NCBI GenBank assembly: GCA_034440615.1
Contig: JAOTOM010003155.1
Location: 62,001 to 126,000 of the forward strand
Direction of reading: 5' to 3'
From: Ashinkailepas kermadecensis
Taxonomy: Eukaryota; Arthropoda; Thecostraca; Neolepadidae
DNA: 64,000 nucleotides
Numbering within the stretch: position 1 is the stretch's first letter; each line of letters begins with the position of its first letter. The position numbers and the translations under genes are program-made. The notes beneath the pieces were generated by a model, which was not told the origin of the DNA, did not search any database, and saw only the letters and a list, made by a program, of their open reading frames with translations. This document shows, piece after piece, positions 31,600-42,707 of the stretch.

Positions 31600-33560
31600 G
31601 ATTGTGGAGCCCCCAAGAATCGCGCCGGGCTTGGAAAAAAAAGTGTGCCAGGCTCCCTAAAAATCCCGCCGGGCCACCAAAATCGCGCTGGGGACTTTAA
31701 AAAATCATATTGGGGGCCCACAAAGTCCCGCAGGGGCCATGCAGATGATGCTGGGCCCACAAAGTCGCCCTGAGGCACCTATAAATCATATTTTGGCCCA
31801 GAAAATTGTTCATGGGCCCCTAAAAATGACGCTGGGCTGCAGAAAGTGGGACCGGGGCCCCTGAAAATACCGATGGGACCCCCAAAAGTCGCGCCACAGC
31901 CCCCGAAAATCAAGCTGGGGTCTCAAAAGTTCGGGTCGGGGGCCTGAAAATTACGCTGGGGCTCCAAAAAGACGAACCGGGCCCCTGAAAATCACGCTGT
32001 GGACAAATAGATCGAGCCGGGGCCCCTGACAATCGCGCTTGGCCCCAAAAAGTTGTACGCCCCCGAAAATCACGCTGAGCTTGGAGATACCAAAAAGTTG
32101 CGCCCGGGCCCTTGAAAATCACGCTAGGAGCTCGACAGGTCGCACCGGGGCTGCAAAATTTTCATCGGGACCACCCAAAAAATGAAGCCGAGGCAACGAA
32201 CAAAAAACATTCCCAACATGGAAGATTACTCTGGTGTCCTAACAATCCCTCTAAAAGCCCACAAAACGTGCTCCCCCCGCAAAAAAATGGTGAGGCCACT
32301 AAAACTCGCACTAGTGATCCAAACAAATCACGACGGTCCAAAAAAACAATCGCATTTCGACCCAAACAATTCACGCCGCTGCCCTTGAAAATCTCACCGA
32401 AGGCCAGAAAGTCGCAACGGATCCTCACAAGTTGCAGCTGGCTTCCCAGAAATCAATTCATATCCGAAATGTCACCCTGCAGCCACAAAAATTGCGTCAA
32501 GGACCACGAAAAACGCGTAGGGCCCCGGAAAACAACGTGTTGGGGCACCGAAAAAAAACGCATCGGGAGCCCGAAGAATCGTACCGGGGTCCAAAAATAT
32601 CACACAGGGGGCTTACAAAAAAATAGAACTCGACCCCAAAAAATCACAACGGGACTCAATCGAATCGACCCGGACACCGGAAAGTTAAGGACAAGTCCCG
32701 AAAATAAAATTTCCGGAGGGCCTTTCTACTCTGAAGGGTGCCATCCGCTGAAATATTCGTTGAGCAGCCGCAGTGGCGTACCAGAGAGGAAAATGTCCCT
32801 TCTCCTGAAGGGGTGGGCTCCAAGAATCGCGCCGGTGTCCCCAAAAATCGCGCTGGCCCACATAATTTATCGTCGGGTCCCAAGAATTCGCGTAGGGACT
32901 TTAAACGAATAAAGCGGGCACCAAAAAAAAATTCGCGCCGGGCCCCCGAAAATTTGCACCGGGGCCCGCAAAATCACGCTGGGACCCAACTAAGTACAGC
33001 GCATCCGTGTACTCGCGCCGAGTACCCCCCCCTCTCTCTCCAAAAAAGTATCGTGCTCGGAACCCAAAATTCCCGTCGCTAGTCACAAAATTCAGGTCGG
33101 GGCTTGAAAAATCCTCCTCTGCAAGCACAGCGTGGCCCAAAAAATGGCATCGTGACTCGACAAAAATGATACCGGAGCCCTTCAAAATAAGGAGAGATTA
33201 CGAAACATGAATATCCGAGCCAGAAAAAATCCTCCCGAGCCCCAAACATACCACCAGATGCTTTCAAAAATCGCATACAGCTCCGGAAAACGTACCGGTG
33301 CCGGAAAAATTGCGGCGGAACACAAAAATATGGCGCCTGTTGCCCACAAAATTAGGCTAAGTCTCGAAGTTTCAAAAATCCAAAAATTCCGTCGAGCCCA
33401 GAAAACTGGCATCGGGTCCCCCGGAACCACGCGCCTTGGCCTGAAAGGTTACGCCGGAACCCCGAAAAATTATACCGGAGCCCACAAAATAGTGCTGGGG
33501 TCCCACAAATGTGTCATCCGGAGCCCCAAATGAACATAGTGGGACCCTAAGAACACAACG
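31600..33560. repeat. degenerate satellite-like array inside the transposon
   Basis: Blocks of about 27-30 bp alternate between two consensus forms, GGGCCCCTGAAAATCACGCTG and GGGCTCCAAAAAGTCGCGCCG. About 65 units are recognisable, each differing from its neighbours at many positions. This is far more diverged than the free minisatellites, so the array is old or evolves without homogenisation. Confidence 0.85.
32771..32782 (+). repeat. internal copy of the element terminus
   Basis: CAGTGGCGTACC occurs in the middle of the element, preceded by GAGCAGCCG. The same junction, inverted, is found in the related element at 58784-58800, so this arrangement predates both insertions. Confidence 0.85.
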
Positions 33561-33825
33561 GGAGACCGACAATGCACTGGTTCCTCCAAAGCGTACCGAT
33601 TCTCACAAAAAGAGACAATCCCATCATTTCTATCCATCAAGAGATTGGGATCACTCCACAGGACAACTAAATTGGTCACTTATTACATATCAAAAATACA
33701 AATAAAATGGGGCCCTTCGAAAAATCGTGGTCGAAATCCGGGGAATATAAAAAAATTGGGGTAGGTGGACCCCTCGAATCCGTTTGCCCCCTAGCGCAAA
33801 TCCTAGGTGCGCCACTGCCTCCCAC

Positions 33826-33990
33826 TGTCACACACCTTATCCTACCTACCACCTCCCCACACCACATCCTGCATCCTACTCACCCACACCATATCCTGCT
33901 TCCAACTTCCCACACCCTATCCTGCCTCCCATTTCCCTACACCCTATCCTAGTTACCCTACATCCCAATGCCCCACACCATATCCTGCCC
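33826..33990. repeat. degenerate 25-30-bp repeat
   Basis: About six loose copies of CACACCATATCCTGCCTCCCA. It directly abuts the transposon's target duplication and the giant 57-bp array. Confidence 0.8.
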
Positions 33991-34002
33991 TGTCAACTCC
34001 GT

Positions 34003-36297
34003 CTGTTGGCGTGTGTTCGAGGTACACCTACTGACAATGGAAGTGGAGCCAACTCTCGTCGGTTGGCGTGTGTTCGAGGTACACCTACTGACAATGGAAG
34101 TGGAGCCAACTCTCGTCGGTTGGCGTGTGCTCGAGGAACACCTACTGACAATGGAAGTGGAGCCAACTCTCGTCGGTTGGCGTGTGTTCGAGGTACACCT
34201 ACTGACGGTGGAAGTGGAGCCAACTCTCGTCTGTTGGCGTGTGTTCGAGGTACACCTACTGACAATGGAAGTAGAGCCAACTCTCGTCTGTTGGCGTGTG
34301 TTCGAGGTACACCTACTGACGGTGGAAGTGGAGCCAACTCTCGTCTGTTGGCGTGTGTTCGAGGTACACCTACTGACGGTGGAAGTGGAGCCAACTCTCG
34401 TCTGTTGGCGTGTGCTCGAGGTACACCTACTGACAATGGAAGTGGAGCCAACTCTCGTCTGTTGGCGTGTGTTCGAGGTACACCTACTGACAATGGAAGT
34501 GGAGCCAACTCTCGTCTGTTGGCGTGTGTTCGAGGTACACCTACTGACAATGGAAGTGGAGCCAACTCTCGTCTGTTGGCGTGTGTTCGAGGTACACCTA
34601 CTGACAATGGAAGTGGAGCCAACTCTCGTCTGTTGGCGTGTGTTCGAGGTACACCTACTGACAATGGAAGTGGAGCCAAACTCTCGTCTGTTGGCGTGTG
34701 TTCGAGGTACACCTACTGACAATGGAAGTGGAGCCAACTCTCGTCTGTTGGCGTGTGTTCGAGGTACACCTACTGACAATGGAAGTGGAGCCAACTCTCG
34801 TCTGTTGGCGTGTGCTCGAGGTACACCTACTGACAATGGAAGTGGAGCCAACTCTTGTCTGTTGGCGTGTGCTCGAGGTACACCTACTGACAATGGAAGT
34901 GGAGCCAACTCTCGTCTGTTGGCGTGTGCTCGAGGTACACCTACTGACAATGGAAGTGGAGCCAACTCTCGTCTGTTGGCGTGTGTTCGAGGTACACCTA
35001 CTGACAATGGAAGTGGAGCCAACTCTCGTCTGTTGGCGTGTGCTCGAGGTACACCTACTGACAATGGAAGTGGAGCCAACTCTCGTCTGTTGGCGTGTGC
35101 TCGAGGTACACCTACTGACAATGGAAGTGGAGCCAACTCTCGTCTGTTGGCGTGTGCTCGAGGTACACCTACTGACAATGGAAGTGGAGCCAACTCTCGT
35201 CTGTTGGCGTGTGCTCGAGGTACACCTACTGACAATGGAAGTGGAGACAACTCCGTCTGTTGGCGTGTGCTCGAGGTACACCTACTGACAATGGAAGTGG
35301 AGCCAACTCTCGTCTGTTGGCGTGTGCTCGAGGTACACCTACTGACAATGGAAGTGGAGCCAACTATCGTCTGTTGGCGTGTGTTCGAGGTACACCTACT
35401 GACAATGGAAGTGGAGCCAACTCTCGTCTGTTGGCGTGTGCTCGAGGTACACCTACTGACGGTGGAAGTGGAGTCAACTCCGTCGGTTGGCGTGTGCTCG
35501 AGGTACACCTACTGACAATGGAAGTGGAGCCAACTCTCGTCTGTTGGCGTGTGCTCGAGGTACACCTACTGACAATGGAAGTGGAGCCAACTCTCGTCGG
35601 TTGGCGTGTGTTCGAGGTACACCTACTGACAATGGAAGTGGAGCCAACTCTCGTCTGTTGGCGTGTGCTCGAGGTACACCTACTGACAATGGAAGTGGAG
35701 CCAACTCTCGTCTGTTGGCGTGTGCTCGAGGTACACCTACTGACAATGGAAGTGGAGCCAACTCTCGTCTGTTGGCGTGTGTTCGAGGTACACCTACTGA
35801 CAATGGAAGTGGAGCCAACTCTCGTCTGTTGGCGTGTGTTTGAGGTACACCTACTGACAATGGAAGTGGAGCCAACTCTCGTCTGTTGGCGTGTGCTCGA
35901 GGTACACCTACTGACAATGGAAGTGGAGCCAACTCTCGTCTGTTGGCGTGTGCTCGAGGTACACCTACTGACAATGGAAGTGGAGACAACTCCGTCTGTT
36001 GGCGTGTGTTCGAGGTACACCTACTGACAATGGAAGTGGAGCCAACTCTCGTCTGTTGGCGTGTGCTCGAGGAACACCTACTGACGGTGGAAGTGGAGAC
36101 AACTCCGTCGGTTGGCGTGTGCTCGAGGTACACCTACTGACAATGGAAGTGGAGCCAACTCTCGTCTGTTGGCGTGTGCTCGAGGTACACCTACTGACAA
36201 TGGAAGTGGAGCCAACTCTCGTCTGTTGGCGTGTGCTCGAGGTACACCTACTGACAATGGAAGTGGAGCCAACTCCGTCGGTTGGCGTGTGTTCGAG
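34003..36297. repeat. 57-bp minisatellite, about 40 copies
   Basis: The unit is GTCTGTTGGCGTGTGTTCGA plus GGTACACCTACTGACAATGG plus AAGTGGAGCCAACTCTC (57 bp, 19 codons). Variants are TTCGAGG/CTCGAGG, ACAATGG/ACGGTGG and CTGTTGG/CGGTTGG. Five copies (near 35250, 35478, 35990, 36103 and 36272) have a one-base-shorter ACTCCGTC junction, and one (34677) has an extra A. The period keeps frames open on both strands (over 500 codons), for example VCWRVFEVHLLTMEVEPTL on plus. The shifts change frame, which argues against a protein. Confidence 0.98.
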
Positions 36298-36556
36298 GCA
36301 GTTTTTTTGCGGCTAAAGTTTGCGCTTCATCGTCTTTAGTGCGCATTACTTTTTTTTAGCCCACACTGAGAAACTGAGAAAGAGGTTCCCCTTCCCAATA
36401 TACACCCACGTGTCCATGTATAACATATCTACAACCGAGGCTCGTATATCAATGTACAAACGCAGGTGTGCTTGAGGGTCAGTATTTATTTTGGTCTAGG
36501 GTTTACATCGATAGTTTCCGACGCCGACACACACGGCCACTTGCTCCTGTCATCTT
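36298..36556. other. single-copy linker
   Basis: AT-rich at first; no gene or repeat recognised. Confidence 0.45.
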
Positions 36557-37249
36557 GGTGCCGGAGTGAGCGTAACTGAACGATGCTGAGGAGGCGATAT
36601 GTGTAACTGAGCGGTGCCGGGGAGGCGGTATGTGTAACTGAGTGGTGCCTGGGAGGCGGTATGTGTAACTGAGTGGTGCCGGGGAGGCGGTATGTGCAAC
36701 TGAGTGGTGCCTGGGAGGCGGTATGTGTAACTGAGTGGTGCCGGGGAGGCGGTATGTGCAACTGAGTGGTGCCTGGGAGGCGGTATGTGTAACTGAGTGG
36801 TACCAGGGATGCGGTATGTGTAACTGAGTGGTGCTGAGGAGGCGGTATGTGTAACTGAGTGGTACCAGGGATGCGGTATGTGTAACTGAGTGGTGCCGGG
36901 GAGGCGGTATGTGCAACTGAGTGGTGACTGGGAGGCGGTATGTGTAACTGAGTGGTGCCGGGGAGGCGGTATGTGCAACTGAGTGGTGACTGGGAGGCGG
37001 TATGTGTAGCTGAGTGGTGCCGGGGAGGCGGTATGTGCAACTGAGCAGTGCCTGGGAGGCGGTATGTGTAACTGAGTGGTGCCGGGGAGGCGGTATGTGT
37101 AACTGAGTGGTGCCGGGGAGGCGGTATGTGTAACTGAGCGGTGCCTGGGAGGCGGTATGTGTAACTGAGTGGTGCCGGGGAGGCGAGATGTGCAACTTAG
37201 CGGTGCCTGGGAGGCGGTATGTGTAACTGAGCGGTACCGGGGAGGCGCG
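36557..37249. repeat. 31-bp minisatellite, about 22 copies
   Basis: GAGTGGTGCCGGGGAGGCGG plus TATGTGTAACT. Two main forms (CCGGGGAGG and CCTGGGAGG, often with TGTGCAACT) alternate in dimers. Blocks containing the rarer ACCAGGGATGC unit occur twice. Minus-strand frames up to 303 codons are repeat-derived. Confidence 0.96.
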
Positions 37250-37261
37250 ACAGGTGTCGGC

Positions 37262-37390
37262 CGACCCGACTGGGCATGATGTTGGCGTCGGCTGCCTTGA
37301 CGGAGCGGTACTGGGCATGATGTTGGTGTCGGCTGCCTTGACGGAGCGGTACTGGGCATGATGTTGGTGTCGGCTGCCTCGACCCGGTCG
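37262..37390. repeat. 41-bp tandem repeat, 3 copies
   Basis: GACTGGGCATGATGTTGGCG followed by TCGGCTGCCTTGACGGAGCGG; the copies are nearly identical. Confidence 0.92.
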
Positions 37391-37640
37391 GTAATAATCG
37401 GTCCACCTGCGCTCTCATTAGCTCGGCACGCGCCCGACCGACCGCTGCCCATTACCCGCACCGGTGTAACTCATACCTGCCTACCCCTAATTACCGCCGC
37501 TTTAATAATGAGCTGGGATCGAACCGCTGCGATCCGGATCACCTGACGGCGCACGCTGCCGGAGAAAGCGCACCCGGCCAGCGCGCACGTGCCGTAAAAA
37601 AGCGCCGCGCCGAAACCCGAGAGAGCTGCCAGTCACTGGG
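37391..37640. promoter_or_regulatory. GC-rich island with TAATTA core
   Basis: Within CpG-rich DNA lie GGTAATAATCGG, GCTCATTAGCTCG, CCCATTACCCG, CTAATTACCGCC (TAATTA at 37488-37493), CTTTAATAATGAGC and GCCGTAAAAAAGCG. The spacing of six AT cores over 200 bp of otherwise GC-rich sequence is typical of homeodomain-bound enhancers. No coding evidence. Inferred function. Confidence 0.33.
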
Positions 37641-38099
37641 CGAGACAGGCCATTACTGGACTGGCGTCTGCCGGCGTCAGAGGCCACCGCGCCACATCTA
37701 TCCGGCATCTCTCGCCACAGTCTGCTCCGGTGAACTCTAATAGTTCGGATTTCCCGTCTCGTTTCCTGACGCTGTGGTATGTGCAGCACTCCCTCAACAC
37801 TGGTCCATATTTGCGATAGCAGCTTGTTATCTGAATGGGCAGAAAATGTAGAACTGATGCTCAGGTGCCAAAATACGTCCAATGCACGCCACGTTTGTTA
37901 AGATGATTCGTCCCAATAGCTCTGACACTCAGTACAACAGCTGCACCACCGTCTAAAGTATATGCGTGTTTGACTGAGTGATGACTGGCTTCTCATGCGT
38001 GGTGAAAGGATGGGGTTAATCGGCGTGGGTTCAGCTCTGCCGTATCAGTTCTGTATCGTGATATCAGCTGGCTGCATGTTCCCTAATTGAAATCACCTG
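37641..38099. other. single-copy interval, nothing recognised
   Basis: A 126-codon minus frame (37502-37882) overlaps it without recognisable domains. No repeats. Confidence 0.4.
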
Positions 38100-38540
38100 T
38101 TAGTGCCGACTCGCGCCAGCCGCCGGTTGGTTGTGTGCTGCGGGCTAGTCTACCCGCGCCTTCAAAGGCGGCCGCGCGGAACGGAGACTGCATTACCAAC
38201 GGAGCTGCATGGGGCACCAGCGCCGCCCCGGCATCGGCGGCCATCGCGCCGCGGCGAGAATAAATGCGGCGATCGGGCCGCAGCTATGATGGATGACGCA
38301 AATCTAGCCGTCGCCCTGGAATGCAGCGTAAATATTGGAGCGGCTCGAGCGGCAACACCGGTCGATGGCTCTGATCAAGAGCGAACCAGCGAAAATCCGG
38401 CGGCTCTCCACTCACCAGCTGAAATTCAAAATACCAAACACTGTCTGAACGGCATTCCGAATGCGAATCAACGAATCAATTAGCAATATTTTAGGTGTGG
38501 GCACTTTGATTGCAGTAATTATAGCAAATAAATAGCCGTG
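38100..38540. promoter_or_regulatory. GC-rich island with several AT cores
   Basis: Contains GAGAATAAATGCGGCGATCG, GATGACGCAAATCTAG, GCGTAAATATTGG, ATCAATTAGCAATA (CAATTA near 38478) and GTAATTATAGCAAATAAATAG (TAATTA at 38516-38521). Candidate enhancer; the 126-codon plus frame through it looks compositional. Confidence 0.3.
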
Positions 38541-39045
38541 TTGGTCGGCGCGCCTGCGGGCAGCGCGCGCCGTGCGCCGCACCGACTTCTGCAACTCGTG
38601 CTGACCACGCAGGGGCGGCGCAGCAGACAGAGTGGTGCCACGATCCACCACCCGCGGCGCCACCGGCGCCGCTGGCACCGCCACCAGCCGCACCAGCTGT
38701 GCACAGCGCACGAGTCGGCGCGCCAAAACCACACGACGTTTATCGCGCGAACTGCGCCCGTGGCCGGACTGTGATTCAGCGTGTTCGGCGGCCACCTGGA
38801 GAGCGCCGATGCAGCGCGGCCAGCCGACCGGCAGATCACGGTCGACAGCCGGTGGCGGCCGTCTGCTTTCAGCGCCCGCTTCCTCCAGCATGGACCATTA
38901 GCATCGCGGCTGGTTCTCGGTCGGAGGTGCTGCTGAACGGCAGCTGCCCGGGAGGGGCTGAACACGCCACCGACGGCCACGTCGGCTCTGCGCACGAGGC
39001 TGGGCGGGCAGCGGCAGTCGGCGGCGGGGCGGTCGACCGGTCTCT

Positions 39046-39076
<31 letters not shown>

Positions 39077-39167
39077 GCTGCACAGTAGGAATGACCGACA
39101 CCCACGGTGCACATTACAGAGCCGCGTGCACGGCGCTGTGCACGAGCACGGCGGTCTGCCGCGGGTG
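38541..39167. other. CpG island with (GCC)n tract
   Basis: Extremely GC- and CpG-rich for about 600 bp, ending in a pure GCC microsatellite at 39046-39073. It could be a promoter CpG island, but no TATA, initiator or first exon could be recognised. Open frames on all strands are compositional. Confidence 0.4.
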
Positions 39168-40722
39168 GCCCACCGCCGACTGGCCGACCAAGGTGGAACC
39201 ACCCACCGCCAACTGGCCGACCAAGGTGGAACCACCCATCACCAACTGGCCGACCAAGGTGGAACCACCCACCACCAACTGGCCGACCAAGGTGGAACCA
39301 CCCACCGCCAACTGGCCGACCAAGGTGGAACCACCCACCGCCAACTGGCCGACCAAGGTGGAACCACCCATCACCAACTGGCCGACCAAGGTGGAACCAC
39401 CCATCGCCAACTGGCCGACCAAGGTGGAACCACCCACCGCCAACTGGCCGACCAAGGTGGAACCACTCACCACCAACTGGCCGACCAAGGTGGAACCACC
39501 CACCGCCAACTGGCCGACCAAGGTGGAACCACTCACCACCAACTGGCCGACCAAGGTGGAACCACCCATCACCAACTGGCCGACCAAGGTGGAACCACCC
39601 ACCGCCAACTGGCCGACCAAGGTGGAACCACTCACCACCAACTGGCCGACCAAGGTGGAACCACCCATCACCAACTGGTCGACTAAGGTGGAACCACCCA
39701 CCACCAACTGGCCGACCAAGGTGGAACCACCCACCGCCGACTGGCCGACCAAGGTGGAACCACCCATCACCAACTGGTCGACCAAGGTGGAACCACCCAC
39801 CACCAACTGGCCGACCAAGGTGGAACCACCCACCGCCAACTGGCCGACCAAGGTGGAACCACCCACCGCCAACTGGCCGACCAAGGTGGAACCACCCATC
39901 ACCAACTGGCCGACCAAGGTGGAACCACCCACCGCCAACTGGCCGACCAAGGTGGAACCACCCACCGCCAACTGGCCGACCAAGGTGGAACCACTCACCA
40001 CCAACTGGCCGACCAAGGTGGAACCACCCACCGCCAACTGGCCGACCAAGGTGGAACCACTCACCACCAACTGGCCGACCAAGGTGGAACCACCCATCAC
40101 CAACTGGCCGACCAAGGTGGAACCACCCACCGCCAACTGGCCGACCAAGGTGGAACCACTCACCACCAACTGGCCGACCAAGGTGGAACCACCCATCACC
40201 AACTGGCCGACTAAGGTGGAACCACCCACCACCAACTGGCCGACCAAGGTGGAACCACCCACCGCCGACTGGCCGACCAAGGTGGAACCACCCATCACCA
40301 ACTGGCCGACCAAGGTGGAACCACCCACCGCCAACTGGCCGACCAAGGTGGAACCACCCACCGCCGACTGGCCGACCAAGGTGGAACCACCCATCACCAA
40401 CTGGCCGACCAAGGTGGAACCACCCACCGCCAACTGGCCGACCAAGGTGGAACCACCCATCACCAACTGGCCGACTAAGGTGGAACCACCCACCACCAAC
40501 TGGCCGACCAAGGTGGAACCACCCACCGCCAACTGGCCGACTAAGGTGGAACCACCCACCGCCGACTGGCCGACCAAGGTGGAGGCTGCCGCCGACTGGC
40601 CGACCAAGGTGGAACCACCCACCGCCAACTGGCCGACCAAGGTGGAACCACCCATCACCAACTGGCCGACCAAGGTGGAACCACCCACCGCCAACTGGCC
40701 GACCAAGGTGGAGGCTGCCGCC
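39168..40722. repeat. 33-bp minisatellite, about 47 copies, frame-preserving
   Basis: The unit is AACTGGCCGACCAAGGTGGA plus ACCACCCACCGCC (33 bp, 11 codons). There are no indels over the array, so every frame stays open: plus NWPTKVEPPTA repeats (597 codons) and minus GGWFHLGRPVG repeats (627 codons). Variant positions change amino acids in both readings, so no purifying selection is apparent. A block of 14 units at about 39330-39790 recurs 528 bp later. Two copies near the end carry GGCTGCCGCC instead of AACCACCCACC. Confidence 0.98.
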
Positions 40723-41409
40723 GATGAGGTGTGCACATCGCCGGACCAGCACACGACTGCCGCTAAATGCCTGCCCTCATACTCATTGGACATGCACCTG
40801 TCGACGAGCGATAGCCGATTATCGTTATTAAATCGGGATGCATCGGGCAGGCTGACATTAACCCATTATCTTCTCACGAGGTGAGCAGCCGAGTTAAGTT
40901 TTGACACCGCGCTTTGACAGGCGGGCTTCCGTTGGATGAAAAAACTATCCACACTCGTTTGCTCGGTAAAACGGTAGCCAAAAGCTTCTATCTCGTGCGA
41001 TAGCGGCTATTATTTGCCCTTCGCAAAGTGTTGGTTTTTCGGACTACAAGTTCCGTGTGGACCCATGGTTGGCTCTTGACCTTCATATCTCTCTGGTACT
41101 ATTTTATGATCGAAATGTCTCCTGCCAAAACATTCTGCTCTCCAGGGAAAACCCAGAAAACTAACCAGGAGTAGCTCAAGTTAAGTTGCTAGCTTGATTC
41201 GATTGATGCAGTGAACACATGGATAAAACCTGGCACCACTGGACACATTGTGCCCTTGTCTTCGCTGTCGAGCACCGTGAATTGCATGCACCTTATTTCA
41301 TCGTTCTTCTAGGAGGAGCACTCGGGCTATGGGTGCCGACGTCCCACTGCACCGCACCGCACCTTGTAGTGCAGGATACATCAGACACTGGAAAGGGTTA
41401 CAGGTCAAT
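40723..41409. other. single-copy interval, nothing recognised
   Basis: Mixed composition. An 86-codon plus frame (41219-41479) has no recognisable domain. No repeat. Confidence 0.42.
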
Positions 41410-41640
41410 GATTACGGCCGGTGAGGAAGAAGATGTGAGATTACCGACTGTCGAGACCAAATCGGCTCGCTGTCACTGATCTCGGCGCGTCGGCCGCCAT
41501 CAGCCACGGCGCCGGCGGCGGCGGTGGTTATTTTGGAATGTGTGTAATACATCACGAGGAATTGAAGCAATTTGGAGCGCGACCGTGTTATTGACTTCAT
41601 CCTGTAGTCAGATCACAACTGCAAATTATGAAAAATCACC
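41410..41640. promoter_or_regulatory. GC-rich island with AT cores
   Basis: GATTACGGCCGG, GAGATTACCG, GGTTATTTTGG, GTGTAATACATCACG and GTTATTGACTTCA flank a CpG-rich core. Candidate regulatory island of the same type as others here. Confidence 0.27.
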
Positions 41641-41885
41641 GACCTCTTGGCGGTCCGCGATGTTTCCGATCGGCATGCTTCTCGAACAGGCGCTATAACT
41701 GCTCTGCTGCCCCAACGATCGTGCCCTGTGACCAGTGGTGGGCCGACGAGGACCGAGGTATCTCTGTCCAGGTGGACCGGCCCATGAAAATTCAGAGGTT
41801 GTTCTTCTCGTGGGTCATATGCATTCGGCAACCCACTTGCCCAATTTACATAAAATATTCTGGCGCCGAGCCAATGAGCCACTGC
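41641..41885. other. single-copy linker
   Basis: No feature recognised. Confidence 0.4.
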
Positions 41886-42707
41886 TATGTCACCGACTCA
41901 GCGCGTCTGTTCGATGGGCGGCTGCCGTGTCACCGACTGATCAAGCACGCCTGTCGGATGGGCGGCTGCCGTGTCACCGACTCAGCACGTCTGTCTCAGG
42001 TGGGCGGCTGCCGTGTCACCGACTCAGCACGTCTGTCAGATGGGCGGCTGGCGTGTCACCGACTCAACACGTCTATCAGATAGGCAGCTGTCGTGTCACC
42101 GACTCAACACGTCTGTCTCAGGTGGGCGGCTGGCGTGCCACAGACTCAGCACGTCTGTCTCAGGTGGGTGGCTGCCGTGTCACCGACTCAGCACGTCTGT
42201 CAGATGGGCGGCTGCCGTGTCACCGACTCAGCACGTCTGTCTCAGGTGGGCGGCTGCCGTGTCACCGACTCAACACGTCTGTCGGATGGGCGGCTGGCGT
42301 GTCACCGACTCAGTACATCTGTCGGATGCGCGGCTGCTGTGTTATCGACTCAGCACGTCTGCCAGATGGGTGGCTGTCGTGTCACCGACTCAGCACGTCT
42401 GTCTCAGGTGGGCGGCTGTCGTGTCACCGACTCAGCACGTCTGTCAGATAGGCAGCTGTCGTGTCACCGACTCAACACGTCTGTCTCAGGTGGGCGGCTG
42501 GCGTGCCACAGACTCAGCATGTCTGTCTCAGGTGGGTGGCTGCCGTGTCACCGACTCAGCACGTCTGTCGGATGGGCGGCTGCCGTGTCACCGACTCAGC
42601 ACGTCTGTCGGATGGGCGGCTGTCGTGTCACCGACTCAGCACGTCTGTCTCAGGTGGGTGGCTGGCGTGTCACCGACTCAGCACGTCTGTCTCAGGTGGG
42701 CGACTGA
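41886..42707. repeat. 40-42-bp minisatellite, about 20 copies
   Basis: CGGATGGGCGGCTGCCGTGT plus CACCGACTCAGCACGTCTGT (40 bp) alternates with a 42-bp form starting CTCAGGTGG. A multi-unit block that includes the rare TAGGCAGCTGTCGTG and GCCACAGACTCAG units occurs at about 42081 and again 368 bp later. Confidence 0.96.

Larger units (their letters stand above)
31533..33825 (+). mobile_element. hAT-like element packed with a degenerate 29-bp repeat
   Basis: The element is 31541-33817 (2277 bp). It starts CAGTGGCGTAC and ends GTGCGCCACTG, inverted with one mismatch, and is flanked by perfect 8-bp duplications CCTCCCAC (31533-31540 and 33818-33825). CAGNG termini and 8-bp duplications are hAT hallmarks. 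No transposase is present, so it must be non-autonomous. The longest frame (266 codons, 32112-32912) arises from the repeat. An internal copy of the terminus lies at 32771. Confidence 0.88.

Noticed and set aside
32112..32912. 266-codon frame inside the 31.5-kb element as a transposase
   Set aside because: It is a translation of degenerate GAAAATCNCGC-type units, without any transposase motif.
33958..36316. Overlapping frames of over 500 codons on both strands as repetitive proteins
   Set aside because: The 57-bp period explains openness on both strands, and shared one-base junction changes shift the frame repeatedly.
38869..40884. 627- and 597-codon frames as secreted or matrix repeat proteins
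   Set aside because: Kept only as a finding: all frames are equally open, variants are amino-acid-changing in both readings, and no signal peptide or splice context was seen.
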